This document shows positions 33,232 to 43,308 of a stretch of DNA of 64,000 bases, piece after piece. A program made the position numbers and the translations under genes. Under the pieces are notes generated by a model, which had not been told where the DNA came from, ran no database searches, and saw nothing but the letters and a program-made list of their open reading frames with translations. Location: positions 462,082 through 526,081 of the forward strand of contig BPQB01000017.1 in assembly GCA_019973155.2 (NCBI GenBank), written 5' to 3'. How positions within the stretch are numbered: position 1 is the stretch's first letter; each line of letters begins with the position of its first letter. This DNA is from Phanerochaete sordida (Eukaryota; Basidiomycota; Agaricomycetes; Polyporales; Phanerochaetaceae).

Positions 33232-34493
33232 TCAGCGACAGGTGGTTTCCCATTCCGAGAGCCGTCCTCTAGGATATGATGTCGCTGCATTAGGTGCACT
33301 CCTCGTGAGGGTAGGCGGGTGACTCGAGCCCTTGAAAGACGCGGTGGCGATAGATGCCGTTATGCGTTGTTGGGCAAGCATACCGAGGTAGAAGATCAGA
33401 AGGATCAAAAATGCCCACAGAAATGCTTTTGCACCGCGATTTGGGAGACAGTGTAGGTCGCAGCGCCCCAGGCGCACGACAGCGGTGGACAGCGGCGGGG
33501 AGCGCACGCCGGAGCAGATCTCGAACTCCAGCGTGATCTAGAGAAAAGTCGCGTAAACGATACGCATCCGTGTTTATGCAGCCAGCGTACTTGGTTAATT
33601 GCCAGGGTTATATCGACGCGGAGCTGCGCGGTGGTGAGGAATATCTGGCTTGTGGCTACCGCGCAGCATTCTTTGCAGGCACCGCTTCGCAGAAATGCGT
33701 CCACGGCCCGCTGCGTATCGATTGCCTCGGGCGAGGTACAATCTCGAAGCGACAACGTTAGCGCGTAGGTGTACTCTCTCCACCACCTCGGCAGCCCGCG
33801 AAGAGATATAGGGGAGCTCGTCGAAGTTGTGCAGCTGCACGTCCAGCAGCTGTGACGCACGGCCCCAGGCACGACGGGAAGGTATAGCGGAGAGATCGTG
33901 GGGTTCGTTGTCAAATATGGGGAGCTAACCGCGACGTCGCGGCAGTCTTTGCGGTACTTGATAAGGCGACAATACTCTGCAGCGCTGATGCCCCGAAGCT
34001 CTTCGAGGCGGGAGTTGGTAAAGTGCGAAGGGGGAAGACGAAGGCAAGCCAGCGCAGCCTTACGAGCGATCTGCTCAAGGCCGTGGTAGCATGCGATCGC
34101 GTACACTTTGACGGGTTCCTCTGTCGCGAGCCTTTCCAGGGTCCCACAGGCAGCCTTCCTCGCGAAGGCGATTTGGTACTTGCTGTTGCACTGTAGGACG
34201 CGGATCGCGGTCGATAGGTCTGGAATCGGCGGGGGACCGCCCGGAAGGCAGCAGCGCAGAAGCATCTCTACTACATCTCCAGGCTCCGCGAGCTGTATGA
34301 CAAGAGGTTGTCGCGAAGCGGAATGACTACCGAGGATGGTGTTCTCTTCGAGGTGGGCCAACGATAATAGGGGCTTGAATACCACTGAAGAGCGTAGCAG
34401 GTCGAGCTTGTGCATCGGAAAATCTTGACCATCGCTAGAGCGCAGGACAATATCGGCATCAGCACCATCGAGTTTTGTCGTTGCGATACGCAT
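33232..34493 (-). CDS. BTB/POZ protein with C-terminal membrane segment, cluster copy 4
   Basis: Exon 1 is 34493-33591 (301 codons) and exon 2 33537-33232 (101 codons plus stop), joined at the conserved phase-0 site, giving 402 aa. The BTB region reads DADIVLRSSDGQDFPMHKLD, SSVVFKPLLSLAHLEE, QLAEPGDVVEMLLRCCLP and IRVLQCNSKYQIAFARKAAC. A Cys-rich middle has CKECCAVATSQIFL. Exon 2 begins ITLEFEICSG, matching IRLEFDMRSG and VELDFEMRSG in copies 7 and 5. It contains a strong hydrophobic helix AFLWAFLILLIFYLGMLA, followed by a polar tail. Presence of the same motif in three paralogues supports the exon. The protein is predicted to be membrane-anchored with the BTB domain in the cytosol; this is inference. 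Confidence 0.82.
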
Positions 34494-34667
34494 CTCTGTC
34501 CGTATGGGAGCGTCGACAACTTGACTGTAGCAGCACGACTGTGTGCACGCGCCGCAGTGCTGAGAGCTGCAATTGGATTTCTGTTCGCACGCCGTGCCAT
34601 ATCATTGTCACCCAAACTACACTGTCCCTGCGTGTGACAGACGTGCACGCACGCCTTGCGCACACTA

Positions 34668-35456
34668 TCAATTCTCTCGGTTCATCTGCTTCTGCACCAG
34701 CTCCCTAACCCCACCCTCCCAATCGACCCAGCATGTCGACAGGATAATCGCATGCCTCCCAAACCTCGCCGGCCACTTATCGCCCTCACGCGGCACGATC
34801 CCGTCGATCGCCCGCTCCTCCGCCACCGCCCAAATCCAGCGCGCAGTACCCTCATGTGCGAAGCCCATGCGCTCTGCGAGGCGGACACTGGGTAGGTTCT
34901 TGTGGTGCGCGCGCCACGAGACGCGGCGGAGGCCCAGGCCGGGCGGGCTCGAGCCCGGAAGCTCGAGTGCGAAGCGCATGAGCAGGCCGATAGCATTGCT
35001 CGCGACGTGCGTGCGCTGGAATCCATGGAAGACGGCCACGTACGCGATCTCGGCATTGAGGTGTGCGTCGCTGCAGCCGAAAAATCCGAGCGCGCCGGCG
35101 AGGCTTCCGCCGCGGTGCGGGTGCGAGGCGTCAGCGCGGGTCTTGTCGATGATCGCGAAGTAAATGTTCTCGGGGTTGCGCCGGACGTCGCGCTCGAGCC
35201 AGGTGAGCCATTCGTTCTTGTCGTGCCAAACGGTGGAATAGTAGCGGAAGAAGAGTGGATCCTTGGCGGTTTCGGCGTAGAACTCGTCGCCGTACTCGCC
35301 AGGGATGAACGGAACGAGTTTGACGCGGTCATTCTCCAGGGTGTCTGGGTGGATAGGAAAGATCCAGTTGATGTCGTATGGCTCTGGACCAAGGAGCTCC
35401 GAATGCGGGATTGCCGGTGGTGGTGGTGGCGAAGAGTATGCGTTCGTGTAGGACAT
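34668..35456 (-). CDS. GNAT family N-acetyltransferase, paralogue 2
   Basis: A single-exon 262-aa protein, the same length as paralogues 1 and 3. Conserved blocks are GPEPYDINWIFPI, LENDRVKLVPFIPGEYG, GGSLAGALGFFG, AEIAYVAVFHGFQRTHVAS (acetyl-CoA region), LGLRRVSWRAHHKNLPSVRL and AERMGFAHEG. It sits inside the BTB array between BTB copies 4 and 5, immediately next to paralogue 3 in the same orientation, so the pair probably arose by tandem duplication. Function is known only at family level. Confidence 0.88.
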   Translation of the reverse strand: MSYTNAYSSPPPPPAIPHSELLGPEPYDINWIFPIHPDTLENDRVKLVPFIPGEYGDEFYAETAKDPLFFRYYSTVWHDKNEWLTWLERDVRRNPENIYFAIIDKTRADASHPHRGGSLAGALGFFGCSDAHLNAEIAYVAVFHGFQRTHVASNAIGLLMRFALELPGSSPPGLGLRRVSWRAHHKNLPSVRLAERMGFAHEGTARWIWAVAEERAIDGIVPREGDKWPARFGRHAIILSTCWVDWEGGVRELVQKQMNREN

Positions 35457-35492
35457 CTTGCTGGTACTGAAGGGCGTGGCTGCCCGCCTGTA

Positions 35493-35499
35493 TTATATA
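35493..35499 (-). promoter_or_regulatory. TATA element of GNAT paralogue 2
   Basis: TATATAA reads on the minus strand about 40 bp before the ATG at 35456. Confidence 0.5.
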
Positions 35500-35817
35500 C
35501 AGATAGTTAGGGCGTGCTGTTAACACGCAATTTAGGCCTCCACTTGAGTTATGCCCATTCACATGTTCTGAGCTTCATAATTGCAATTCATGACATTTTT
35601 CTGACAGTAGGAGCATCTGAGTGGTCATCTGGGTAGATCGGTCGGCCGAAGAACCAGAAGACGTACATATATCGACACATATAATTATGGCTGCGTTGCA
35701 TCTCAAAAGGCATGACGGACTTCGAAGCAAATCACAGAGAGGACTAAGGGCGTGTGTCAGGACTTCTTCTTTCAGGATGTGCTGGATATGATTTGACGTA
35801 CGTTCTTTCAGATGCTG
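35500..35817. other. Intergenic spacer between GNAT paralogues 2 and 3
   Basis: AT-richer than the flanking genes; no gene seen. It carries the 5' region of paralogue 2 and the 3' UTR of paralogue 3. Confidence 0.45.
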
Positions 35818-36606
35818 TCACACAGCTCTGTCCATCTGCTCTTGCACCACCTCCCTGCCCCCGTTCTCCCAATCGTCGCAGCAGACGGACAGCAAGACCA
35901 TGTGACGCCCAAACCTTTCCGGCCACTTATCTCCCTCGCGCGGTCTGACCCCGTCCTCCGCCCGCTCTTCGTTGAGGGCCCACACCCATCGTACGCATCC
36001 TTCGCGCTTGAAGCCCATTCGCTCCGCGAGCCGCACGCTCGGGACATTCTGTTCGTGTGCGCGCCACTGCACGCGACGGAGGCCCAGCCCGGGCGGGTGC
36101 GCGGTCGGGAGCTCGAGAGCAAAGCGCAGGACGAGCCCGACGGCAGTGCGCGCGACATGTGTGCGTTGGAACTGGGGCAGGACTGCGACGAAGGATACCT
36201 CGCCCGTGAGATGCACGGCGTTGACGTAGAAGAGCCCGATCGCGCCCGCGAGGCTCCCGCCCCAGTGCGGATGCGCGGTGTTGGGACGGGTCTTGTCGAT
36301 GATCGCGAAGTAGACGTTCGCGGGGTTGCGCCGGCCGTCGCGCTCGAGCCAGGTGAGCCAGTCGCGCAGGTCGCGCCAGATGCTGAAGTAGTAGCGGAAA
36401 AAGTGCGGATCTTTCGTCGTTTCGGCGAAGAAGGGCGCGCCGTGCTCGCGGGGGATGAAGGGAACGAGTTTCACGCGCTCGTTTTCGAGGGTCTCGAGGT
36501 GGAGGGGTAAGATCCAGTTGAGATCGTACGGTTCGGGCCCGAGAAGTTCATCGTCTGGGAGTGGTAGTGAAATTGGTGCGGGCGTGTAGGAGTTCGTGTA
36601 CAACAT
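35818..36606 (-). CDS. GNAT family N-acetyltransferase, paralogue 3
   Basis: A single-exon 262-aa protein. It shares GPEPYDLNWILPL, LENERVKLVPFIPREHG, GGSLAGAIGLFY, FVAVLPQFQRTHVAR, LGLRRVQWRAHEQNVPSVRL and AERMGFKREG with the other two copies. By eye it resembles paralogue 1 more than paralogue 2 in the C-terminal part (WPERFGRH, REGDKWPER), although it is physically next to paralogue 2. The acetyl acceptor is unknown. Confidence 0.88.
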   Translation of the reverse strand: MLYTNSYTPAPISLPLPDDELLGPEPYDLNWILPLHLETLENERVKLVPFIPREHGAPFFAETTKDPHFFRYYFSIWRDLRDWLTWLERDGRRNPANVYFAIIDKTRPNTAHPHWGGSLAGAIGLFYVNAVHLTGEVSFVAVLPQFQRTHVARTAVGLVLRFALELPTAHPPGLGLRRVQWRAHEQNVPSVRLAERMGFKREGCVRWVWALNEERAEDGVRPREGDKWPERFGRHMVLLSVCCDDWENGGREVVQEQMDRAV

Positions 36607-36644
36607 CGTGAAAGATATCGAACTGGAAGAGGCCTACGCGTCGC

Positions 36645-36650
36645 ATTATA
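36645..36650 (-). promoter_or_regulatory. TATA-like element of GNAT paralogue 3
   Basis: TATAAT reads on the minus strand about 40 bp before the ATG at 36606. Confidence 0.45.
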
Positions 36651-37296
36651 CTGGCGCAGGGGGCTCGGCGGTTTGCGACCCTAGTCGGAGAGTAGTCAGG
36701 GTCGAGCATCGTATAGACAAGAAATGAATGCAACACCAAACGTACATCATGGGTCGCTGGGCGCGACATCGTCCGCCGCATTATTCGCAGAGTTCGCGTC
36801 TGCTGGCTCAAGCGACCCTTGTAGAACTTTGTCAGCAAATATATCTGATGGCTCGCTCTAGCTGACCACGGTGGCATGCCATCCGTGCTTGACATAGATG
36901 CTAAATCGCCAGGCCTCAAAGAGGACATCTTCTCTGAGTCACGTACGACATGAGTTGCCATAGGTCAAGCGGTACACAACAAGGTCAAGCGGTACACAAC
37001 ACGTTATGGGCATTATTCCATGAGGCGCGACGTGTGGGCGTGAACTGGTGTCGGCGACGCGATTGGCCGCGCTACCCTGCTCGGTGCTGTTCTATCGATC
37101 TGACTTGATGGTGTAGTTGAATGCAAGTCGGATAATAAATACTGTAGTGAGGTGGATGGTGGTCGGAAGCAACCCAAGCAGACGCCCGCAACGAGACTCG
37201 ACACGGCGGGAAATGAGTAAGTATCAACCTCGCGACCGCGCCATTTAACGCACTGCTATCCATAGAGAAGGCTTCGTTTGAGTTATAATGCTAGAG
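36651..37296. other. Intergenic, no gene seen
   Basis: The region lies between the GNAT pair and BTB copy 5. A 20-bp perfect tandem duplication occurs at 36962-37001. Frames are short and without recognisable features. Confidence 0.5.
36962..37001. repeat. Perfect 2 x 20-bp tandem duplication
   Basis: AGGTCAAGCGGTACACAACA occurs twice head to tail without mismatch, a recent slippage or small duplication event in non-coding DNA. Confidence 0.9.
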
Positions 37297-38495
37297 CTAG
37301 AGATGAATGAGCCTTGCAAACCATCGACCGACGGTCTCGACACTTTGTACGGGAGGTTCAGCCGGCGTATCGTGACGTGTGGATATCAGAGGCAAAAACT
37401 GGTGCACGAATACTCCAATTAGAACCCCCAACAGCACCAGACTTCCGTACGTGCAGAACTTCTTGATGACACGAGTTGATCTGCGGCGAAAAGTGTCTGC
37501 GCCCGTGACTTGCAGTACGGAGAGTGTTCCCGAGCGCATCTCGAAGTCTAGCTCAACCTATGGGTTGTCTTGGGTGGGCCTGTCAGACGTATCACCAGAA
37601 GAATACGTACCTTAGCAAGCTTCTTCGCTATCTCGGATGAGATATATGCAGCTGCACCGCCAACTTGAGACAAGGCAACCTGACAACAGGGCTGGCAGGC
37701 GCCGCTGCCGAGAAAGGCCTGCATTGCGTCCTGACTCCGCACGGTCCCCTCCCAGGTGCACGTTTTCAGCTTCTCTCGCAGGCCTTTCCGGTAGTTATTC
37801 CACCAGGAAGAAGACATAGAACGTGTATGCCCGACATAGTCTCCTGGGGTACAGCGGCAGGTGAATATGTTGTGTCGTGTCGCGGTGACAAAGTGCGTAT
37901 CTTCCGTCGGCGAAAGGCAGCCAAGGGCTGCGACGGCACGTAGACAGTCCTCGCGGTACTTGATCAGCCTGCGAAACTCCTCGCCACTGACGCACTGGAG
38001 CTCTTCGACGTGGGTATCGACGAGCTGGGCCAGGGGCTCGCGGAGGCATGCGAGCGCGGCGCGGCGCGCGAGGGGTTGGAGGCCGAAGTGACAGGCGATC
38101 GCATACACGCGCAGTGGCTCGCGCTCGGCAGCCGCCTCGAGCATACGTATGGACGCGTCTTCGGCGGCGGCGAGCTCGTACTTGCGCGCACCTTCGAGCA
38201 CGTGGACAACCATCGCGAGGTCGTTCAGCGTGGGTGGTGGGCGGGGGAGGTAGAAGCGCAAGAGAACCTGCAGCACGTCGGCGCTCTCTGTGAGGTCGAC
38301 GACGGGCAGCCCGTTCTCGAGCGCAGACTGCGGGTCGCTGGAGTCCGGCTGTGGGAGCGAGAACATTGTCTCGAATACGGGCGAGGATCGTGCGAGGTCG
38401 ACTCTGTACATCGGGAAGTCTTTACCGTCCGACGAGCGAATGATGATGTCGGCGTGGGCGATGTTGAAGACGAAGGGTGGGGGAGCGGCTTGCAT
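37297..38495 (-). CDS. BTB/POZ protein with C-terminal membrane segment, cluster copy 5
   Basis: Exon 1 is 38495-37611 (295 codons) and exon 2 37557-37297, giving 381 aa. It starts MQAAPPPFVFNIAHADIIIR, almost identical to copy 7. BTB motifs: SSDGKDFPMYRVDLARSSP, FETMFSLPQP, VVDLTESADVLQVLLRFYLP, VLEGARKYELAAAEDASIR, PLRVYAIACHFGLQPLARRA. A Cys-rich segment with CTWEGTVRSQDAMQAFLGSG and CQPCCQVALSQVG precedes the splice site. Exon 2 starts VELDFEMRSGTLSVLQVTG and contains the hydrophobic span YGSLVLLGVLIGVFVHQFLP. The match of exon 2 to copy 7 (both have DMRSGTL or EMRSGTL) supports the exon join. A membrane-attached BTB protein is inferred. Confidence 0.85.
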
Positions 38496-38850
38496 GGCTG
38501 GGCGAGGCTTGTGGTGGTTGAAAGCAAGAAGAGTAGAAACCAGCCAAGCATCGGGGACTATGATAAGGTTCATTGCCTCGAGGCTTTGCGGCACTGCAAA
38601 CGCTGGGAAAAAGAAATACGGCTGTCACTGACTTGAACAAGCGTATGCGGATGTGAGTAGCACTCCCAAAAGTCCGTAAATCATGATGCTCAACGATCTC
38701 TGTCATGAAAGAAAAGTATACGAAAGAAAGAAAGTCCGACGGGGCTTTCCAAACACAGTATTGCCAACGAAACAAAGGTAGACACAGCGTTGGGAACATA
38801 CACATAGTGCCCAGCATAGTGCGAAAAGAGGCGTTCAACGCAGGTCACTG
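38496..38850. other. Intergenic spacer in the BTB array
   Basis: No gene seen. It contains an AT-rich GAAAGAAAGAAAG-like patch near 38720 and probably the promoter of BTB copy 5. Confidence 0.45.
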
Positions 38851-39813
38851 CTAAGACCACTCAAGTTGGATCTGAGGTTCCAATTTTTATCACTGTGCAG
38901 TACACGCGTAAGACACTGAGCTACACACCTTTGCTATCTCTCGTTCGGTCGCCAACGCAGCCGCGGTCACGGACCGCTGAGCGTCTGCGAAGCCATACGA
39001 GCGGCACTTCTGGCATGGCATATTGGCGATGTACGCCGCCGTGGCATCCTCGACCTTCAGCTGCCCACCCCACGTGCACTCCTTGAGCTCCTCGACGACC
39101 TTGTGCACCCACTTGTCGAACCACTCGCCGCACTGCTTGCGCTTGTCCTCGCCCGAGACGGCGCACGACGGCAGGCCGTACAGCGCGTAGTACGCGCTCG
39201 ACGGCACCTGCTTCTCGACCGCGTCGCGGCAGCGCTGCCGATAGCGCACGAGCCGCCGGAACTGGCGCACCGTGATCTCCTCGATCTCCTCGACCTGCGA
39301 GTCCGTGATCATGGCGAGGGGCAGGCGCAGACACCGCATCGCAGCCTTCCGCGCCTCGCCTTGCAGGCCGCTCTGGCATGCGATGGCGTACATCCGCAGC
39401 GGGTCCTTCTCGGTGAGCGTGTCGATCGCCTCGCCCGCGACGCGCGCGGCCCACGCGACTTCGTACTTGCGTGCGGCCTCGCGCACGCCAAGCGCAAGCT
39501 TGATGTTGGTGACCGCCGGAGGTGCCTGTGGCATGCAGAAGCGTAGGAGGATGTCGAGCACGGCGCCGGTCTCGGCTAGCTGCACGACGGGCAGCCCGTC
39601 TTGCTGCTCGTTGATAGTGTCGCCGCCCGCCGGCTGGGGCAGGGAAAACATGCCGTCGAAGACTGGCGAAGACCATGCGAGAAACGTTTGGAGCATGCGA
39701 AAATCCGTGCCCTCTGAGGAACGGAGGACAACATCGGCGCGTGGACTGTCGAACGGTGACGGAGAGGGCGTAGAGACGCTTGGTGGTGGGGTGCCCGTTT
39801 GTTGGGACGCCAT
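38851..39813 (-). CDS. BTB/POZ domain protein, cluster copy 6
   Basis: Exon 1 is 39813-38929 (295 codons); an inferred short exon 38871-38851 adds IQLEWS, whose LE matches the start of the second exon in the membrane-type copies but then stops. BTB motifs: DSPRADVVLRSSEGTDFRML, FLAWSSPVFDGMFSLPQP, VVQLAETGAVLDILLRFCMP, VREAARKYEVAWAARVAGEA, LRMYAIACQSGLQGEARKAA. The C-terminal half reads CTWGGQLKVEDATAAYI and CQKCRSYGFADAQ. It appears to be a copy that has lost, or never had, the membrane part. It is the last gene of the minus-strand BTB run. Confidence 0.82.
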
Positions 39814-40199
39814 GGTAGGCGTGGTTGACTGGACGAGTAGCCACACAGCAGAGCATCATATACCGTCGAGGTGCGATTAGCTTCGGATGCCTGGAGGCTG
39901 CAGCGCGACTTTGAGCATTGCGGCAGCCTGCTCAGCTTGCTAGTTCCTGCTCATAGGGCGATGTCAGTTCCACGATGTGTGAACCCCACGGATACGAAGA
40001 TCTTGCCTTCTGTGGATGTTCAGGTCCATATCCGTACCCATGCCCTCGAACGTGGAGATTCTGAGGCACTCAGGCGGCATGCTGGGTTTAGGGAGTCATC
40101 ACTCCGAACTCGAACGACTTGCAAAGTCCATCGACTACAGTTCTCCTCCCATTCGTTCACGTACGTGTACATATAGCTACAGAGACTACAAAAAGTTCA
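39814..40199. other. Intergenic, no gene seen
   Basis: Spacer between the BTB array and the AlkB-like gene, with no coding signal on either strand. Confidence 0.5.
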
Positions 40200-41151
40200 T
40201 CAGTCCTTGGTCGTGAAATGCAAAACATCGAACCCCTCTCCATAGCCCGCTTGCCAATCGAAGTCGCTTTGCTGATTCTCGAAACCAAAAGCGTCCAGCA
40301 ATTTCTGCGCTTCGGGACCGCCGTTGACCACGGGGCGCGCGTCCGCCTTCGTCGGGCCTTTCGCGCCCTGCCCGTAGATCTTGCCCTTGTCTGCGGTCAG
40401 GAACGTGCCGATGCGGCGGAAGGTCAAGCTGATGCGCTCGCCGTTCTCGAAACGCTCTTCGGGCGACTTGGTCGTGTCGGGTCGCTTGTCGGTGCGTACG
40501 GAGTGCAGCCATTTGCGGTTCGTCTCCAGGCCCATGACGAACATCGAGTTATGCGGGAGGGCGATCCTCTCGGAGACGCGACCCTCGTCGCTTGAGCGCG
40601 TGGCGTCGCTCTTCGTGCGTAGTGTCATGGCGCGCTGAGCGCCGAGGCTGACGTTGACGATCTTCGAGCCGGGCGCAACGTCGATGGTCTTGTCTGAATG
40701 TTCAGATATGAAGTCGGCACCGCTGCGATAGTGCTGGATGAGGACATGGTTCACGGGGTGATTCAGCGCCGCTTCGACGCGCCGGCGGATCGCTTCAACT
40801 GTACGGGTGAACGGGCGAAGCGGGGGCGTCTCGTCGGCGGGATGGCGGTAGATGGGAAAGTCCCCCTCCGGCGACACTTCGCCTTGCACCGCGACGAGTC
40901 GGGGCACCTCGCCACCTGCGCGTTGTCAGAGCCGAGTCACCAGGAGTGTCTATGCGCGACGGACCTCGGTGCATCATGACATTCCATTCTACCTCCTCCC
41001 GGAGTTTCTGAAAAGCGGTGTCCGCGAGGTCCGGAGGAAGGATATCGAGAACGAGCTCGGTATCGCCTTCACCCATGCGGTCTCCGGGCTTGAGCCAGCC
41101 CAAATCGATCTGGCAGGCGCGCGGCGGATGCGGATGCGAGGACTGACTCAT
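40200..41151 (-). CDS. AlkB-like 2-oxoglutarate/Fe(II) dioxygenase
   Basis: Two exons (41151-40965 and 40915-40200) join in exact frame to 300 aa. The N-terminal part reads ELVLDILPPDLADTAFQKLR. The catalytic double-stranded beta-helix has YRSGADFISEHSDKTIDV, which supplies the HxD iron ligands, KIVNVSLGAQRAMTLRTK, and FVMGLETNRKWLHSVRTDKR with the distal His. The ERISLTFRRIGTFL block carries the 2-oxoglutarate-binding Arg and the NxxxR-type ending of the AlkB family. The PVNHVLIQHYRSG block (Asn plus Tyr) is also typical. Such enzymes oxidatively demethylate alkylated nucleic acids or proteins; the substrate of this fungal branch is unknown. It is divergent from the plus-strand gene at 41739. 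Confidence 0.88.
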
Positions 41152-41683
41152 TGTGCGGAGATCTGTGTCGCCTGGTGACGGGAGAGAGCGGCTTTTGTAG
41201 CGCGGATGAGGCGCATCGACACGTTGGCAGGGTGTGACTCGTGGTTTCTAGTGCATTGCCGAACCGTCGATCAGCACGGGGAAACTGCGGGGGCTGAAGA
41301 CAGCGGCCATTGTCAGTCCTAGTGGTCCGAGTGTGTCGAGAGCAGCGAGAGACAACGAGCGGTCAATGAGTACGACACGGAGGAGACGAGCAGACAATTG
41401 GAGTCGTGTTCGGAGCGACGGAGCCGCAACAACTCCCTTCGGAGATCTGAAACATGTGGGCGGAGATTATTTGACCGGCAGACGAGGGCGCCTTCATTAA
41501 ATCTCCGACCCAACTCGTCGTGGCGCTCGGGACTTGTACATTTTTGTCAACTTGTTCCAGGCCACCGTCCCCCCTTTCGCCAAATCTCATCTGGCTACAG
41601 CGCTGCGGTCCTTTGACCTACACAACACGCTCCGTTGACCTTTGTCACGACAGCTCCGAGGGCCACATCTCACTTCGCGCCGC
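41152..41683. other. Divergent promoter region
   Basis: It separates the head-to-head AlkB-like gene and the plus-strand basic protein gene. No coding feature; the plus-strand frame that enters from 41520 has no recognisable sequence before 41739. Confidence 0.5.
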
Positions 41684-41690
41684 ATATATA
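41684..41690 (+). promoter_or_regulatory. TATA box of the basic low-complexity protein gene
   Basis: ATATATA lies about 50 bp before the ATG at 41739 and 10 bp before an upstream in-frame ATG at 41700. A transcript starting some 30 bp past the TATA box would skip the upstream ATG, so 41739 was chosen. Confidence 0.55.
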
Positions 41691-41738
41691 GAGCGTCCCA
41701 TGCCGTCCCATCTCCATTCATCCACAAGTCTACAAATC

Positions 41739-42887
41739 ATGGCCGGGACTTCCAAAGGCTCCAAAGTCAACAGTCTCAAGCTGACCCCGTCAGCACCAGA
41801 AGCGTCTACATCTTCAACTTCACCGCGAAGTTCGTTGAAGAGGAAAGCTTCGAACATGTCGAGCGAGCCCGATGCCGCACCCTCTCCCACTAAGTCTCCG
41901 CGGCGCAGTTCACCGTCGAAGCGGTCACGCGCAACCCCTACACCCATTTCGATACCCAGTCAGCCCTCGACGAGCGCGATAGCAGACGAGCCGGCGAATC
42001 CCCCGTCCCCGGTCCCCACCGAGATCATCGACATCGAGGCGGAGGACTTTGTGAGAACAGCCCAGTCCTACGGCGTGAAAGTCCGCGACTACGCCGTTGA
42101 GCCCCCAACACCACCGCTACCCAGAATCCCTGAGATGTGGAAGAATCCGTTCGTCACGCTCCTCGCGCACGACATGCACATTCGACGACCGAGGGACGCG
42201 AGTTTCTGGCTCTCGGGCCGCATCTTGCGCCGGTTGCTCGATATCGGCTTCGTGACGCAAGAAGAGGCGGACGTGTACTGGACTCTCGAGGACCATCGGC
42301 TCCTCAAGGAGTACGATCAGAAGCCCCAGAGTCCCTACCCTTACGTGGTGGGGTACCGGCGACCGAAACCCACGGCGGCGTACCGGGTCGCGGCTCGGAA
42401 AGCCTTTTACGGTTCGCCGAGGTCGGGGGACATCCCAGAGGCGTACTTCACGGTGCCCGACGGGACATGGGAAGGAGATGCAGAGTCACGGAGGTTGGAG
42501 AAGCAGGCTCGCGAGAACAGGATGAAGGCGTTGAGGATGGGTCTAGCGGCGCCAGTGCAGGGCTTAGACCCTCGTCCGCCACCTCCGCCACCTCCCCCAA
42601 GAGAGCCGACACCCGAGCCCGCTCAGTCCACAGAACCTAACACGCCCATCGCTACACCACCTATCCCGTCCGCGCCATTGCCGGAGGATGGCAGCCCACA
42701 TAGGAGCCCGAGCGGACTGCTCGGCTCGAGCTCGCGGGCGAATGCTCCGGCTACGCCTACGGCACCCGCAGCGCCCGCCACTCCAACCACACCGACGACA
42801 CCCCCAGCCACCGCTGCGCCACTCCCGTCGACTGGGTCGCGTAGACTCGGGCGGACGACGACGATGCATACCATCGTCGTTCGATAG
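41739..42887 (+). CDS. Basic low-complexity protein of unknown function
   Basis: An intronless 382-aa protein. The first ~90 residues are Ser/Pro/Lys-rich with SLKRKASNMS and RRSSPSKRSR, good candidates for nuclear localisation signals. The ordered part is roughly aa 95-270: EIIDIEAEDFVRTAQSYGVK, PEMWKNPFVTLLAHDMHIRR, WLSGRILRRLLDIGFVTQEE, YVVGYRRPKPTAAYRVAARK. The C-terminus is a proline run followed by an Ala/Thr/Pro-rich tail ending RTTTMHTIVVR. I do not recognise the family; it is probably a basidiomycete-specific protein. The upstream in-frame ATG at 41700 would add 13 residues. Confidence 0.7.
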   Translation: MAGTSKGSKVNSLKLTPSAPEASTSSTSPRSSLKRKASNMSSEPDAAPSPTKSPRRSSPSKRSRATPTPISIPSQPSTSAIADEPANPPSPVPTEIIDIEAEDFVRTAQSYGVKVRDYAVEPPTPPLPRIPEMWKNPFVTLLAHDMHIRRPRDASFWLSGRILRRLLDIGFVTQEEADVYWTLEDHRLLKEYDQKPQSPYPYVVGYRRPKPTAAYRVAARKAFYGSPRSGDIPEAYFTVPDGTWEGDAESRRLEKQARENRMKALRMGLAAPVQGLDPRPPPPPPPPREPTPEPAQSTEPNTPIATPPIPSAPLPEDGSPHRSPSGLLGSSSRANAPATPTAPAAPATPTTPTTPPATAAPLPSTGSRRLGRTTTMHTIVVR

Positions 42888-43308
42888 GATACCCCACTTC
42901 ACTTGTTTCCCCGTGACCACGACGAAGAGGTGTAGGATAGGGCGGTAATCTGACGTATATTTGTATCCATACCACGCACACACTGGACCCCCGCTTTTTA
43001 TTTAGTATTATACGGCATGTGGTAATGTTCGCGATGTCCTTGTAGCGACGGTCGTTCGGGTTGTTGTCGGAGCGTAATGCATTTCCTGGGTCACGTTCGC
43101 GTTCGTATCGCGCGTCTCTGCACTTGTCTCCGCCCTTCGTGTCCCCTGCTCATTGCTATACATTATTCATCTGCTTGCTGGCATCCAAGCTCGTATATTA
43201 CCGTCTCGAGAACGCGATACCCCTCGATTGCGCGTGAACACGCAGCAACACAAATTAAGACCCGCAGCAAGACCTGACCTGCACAAACGTCGTCCTTCAC
43301 TCGCGCCG
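42888..43308. other. Intergenic, no gene seen
   Basis: 3' UTR of the preceding gene and promoter of the BET2 orthologue. AT-rich TTTATTTAGTATTATA near 42995 may belong to a polyadenylation region. Confidence 0.5.
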
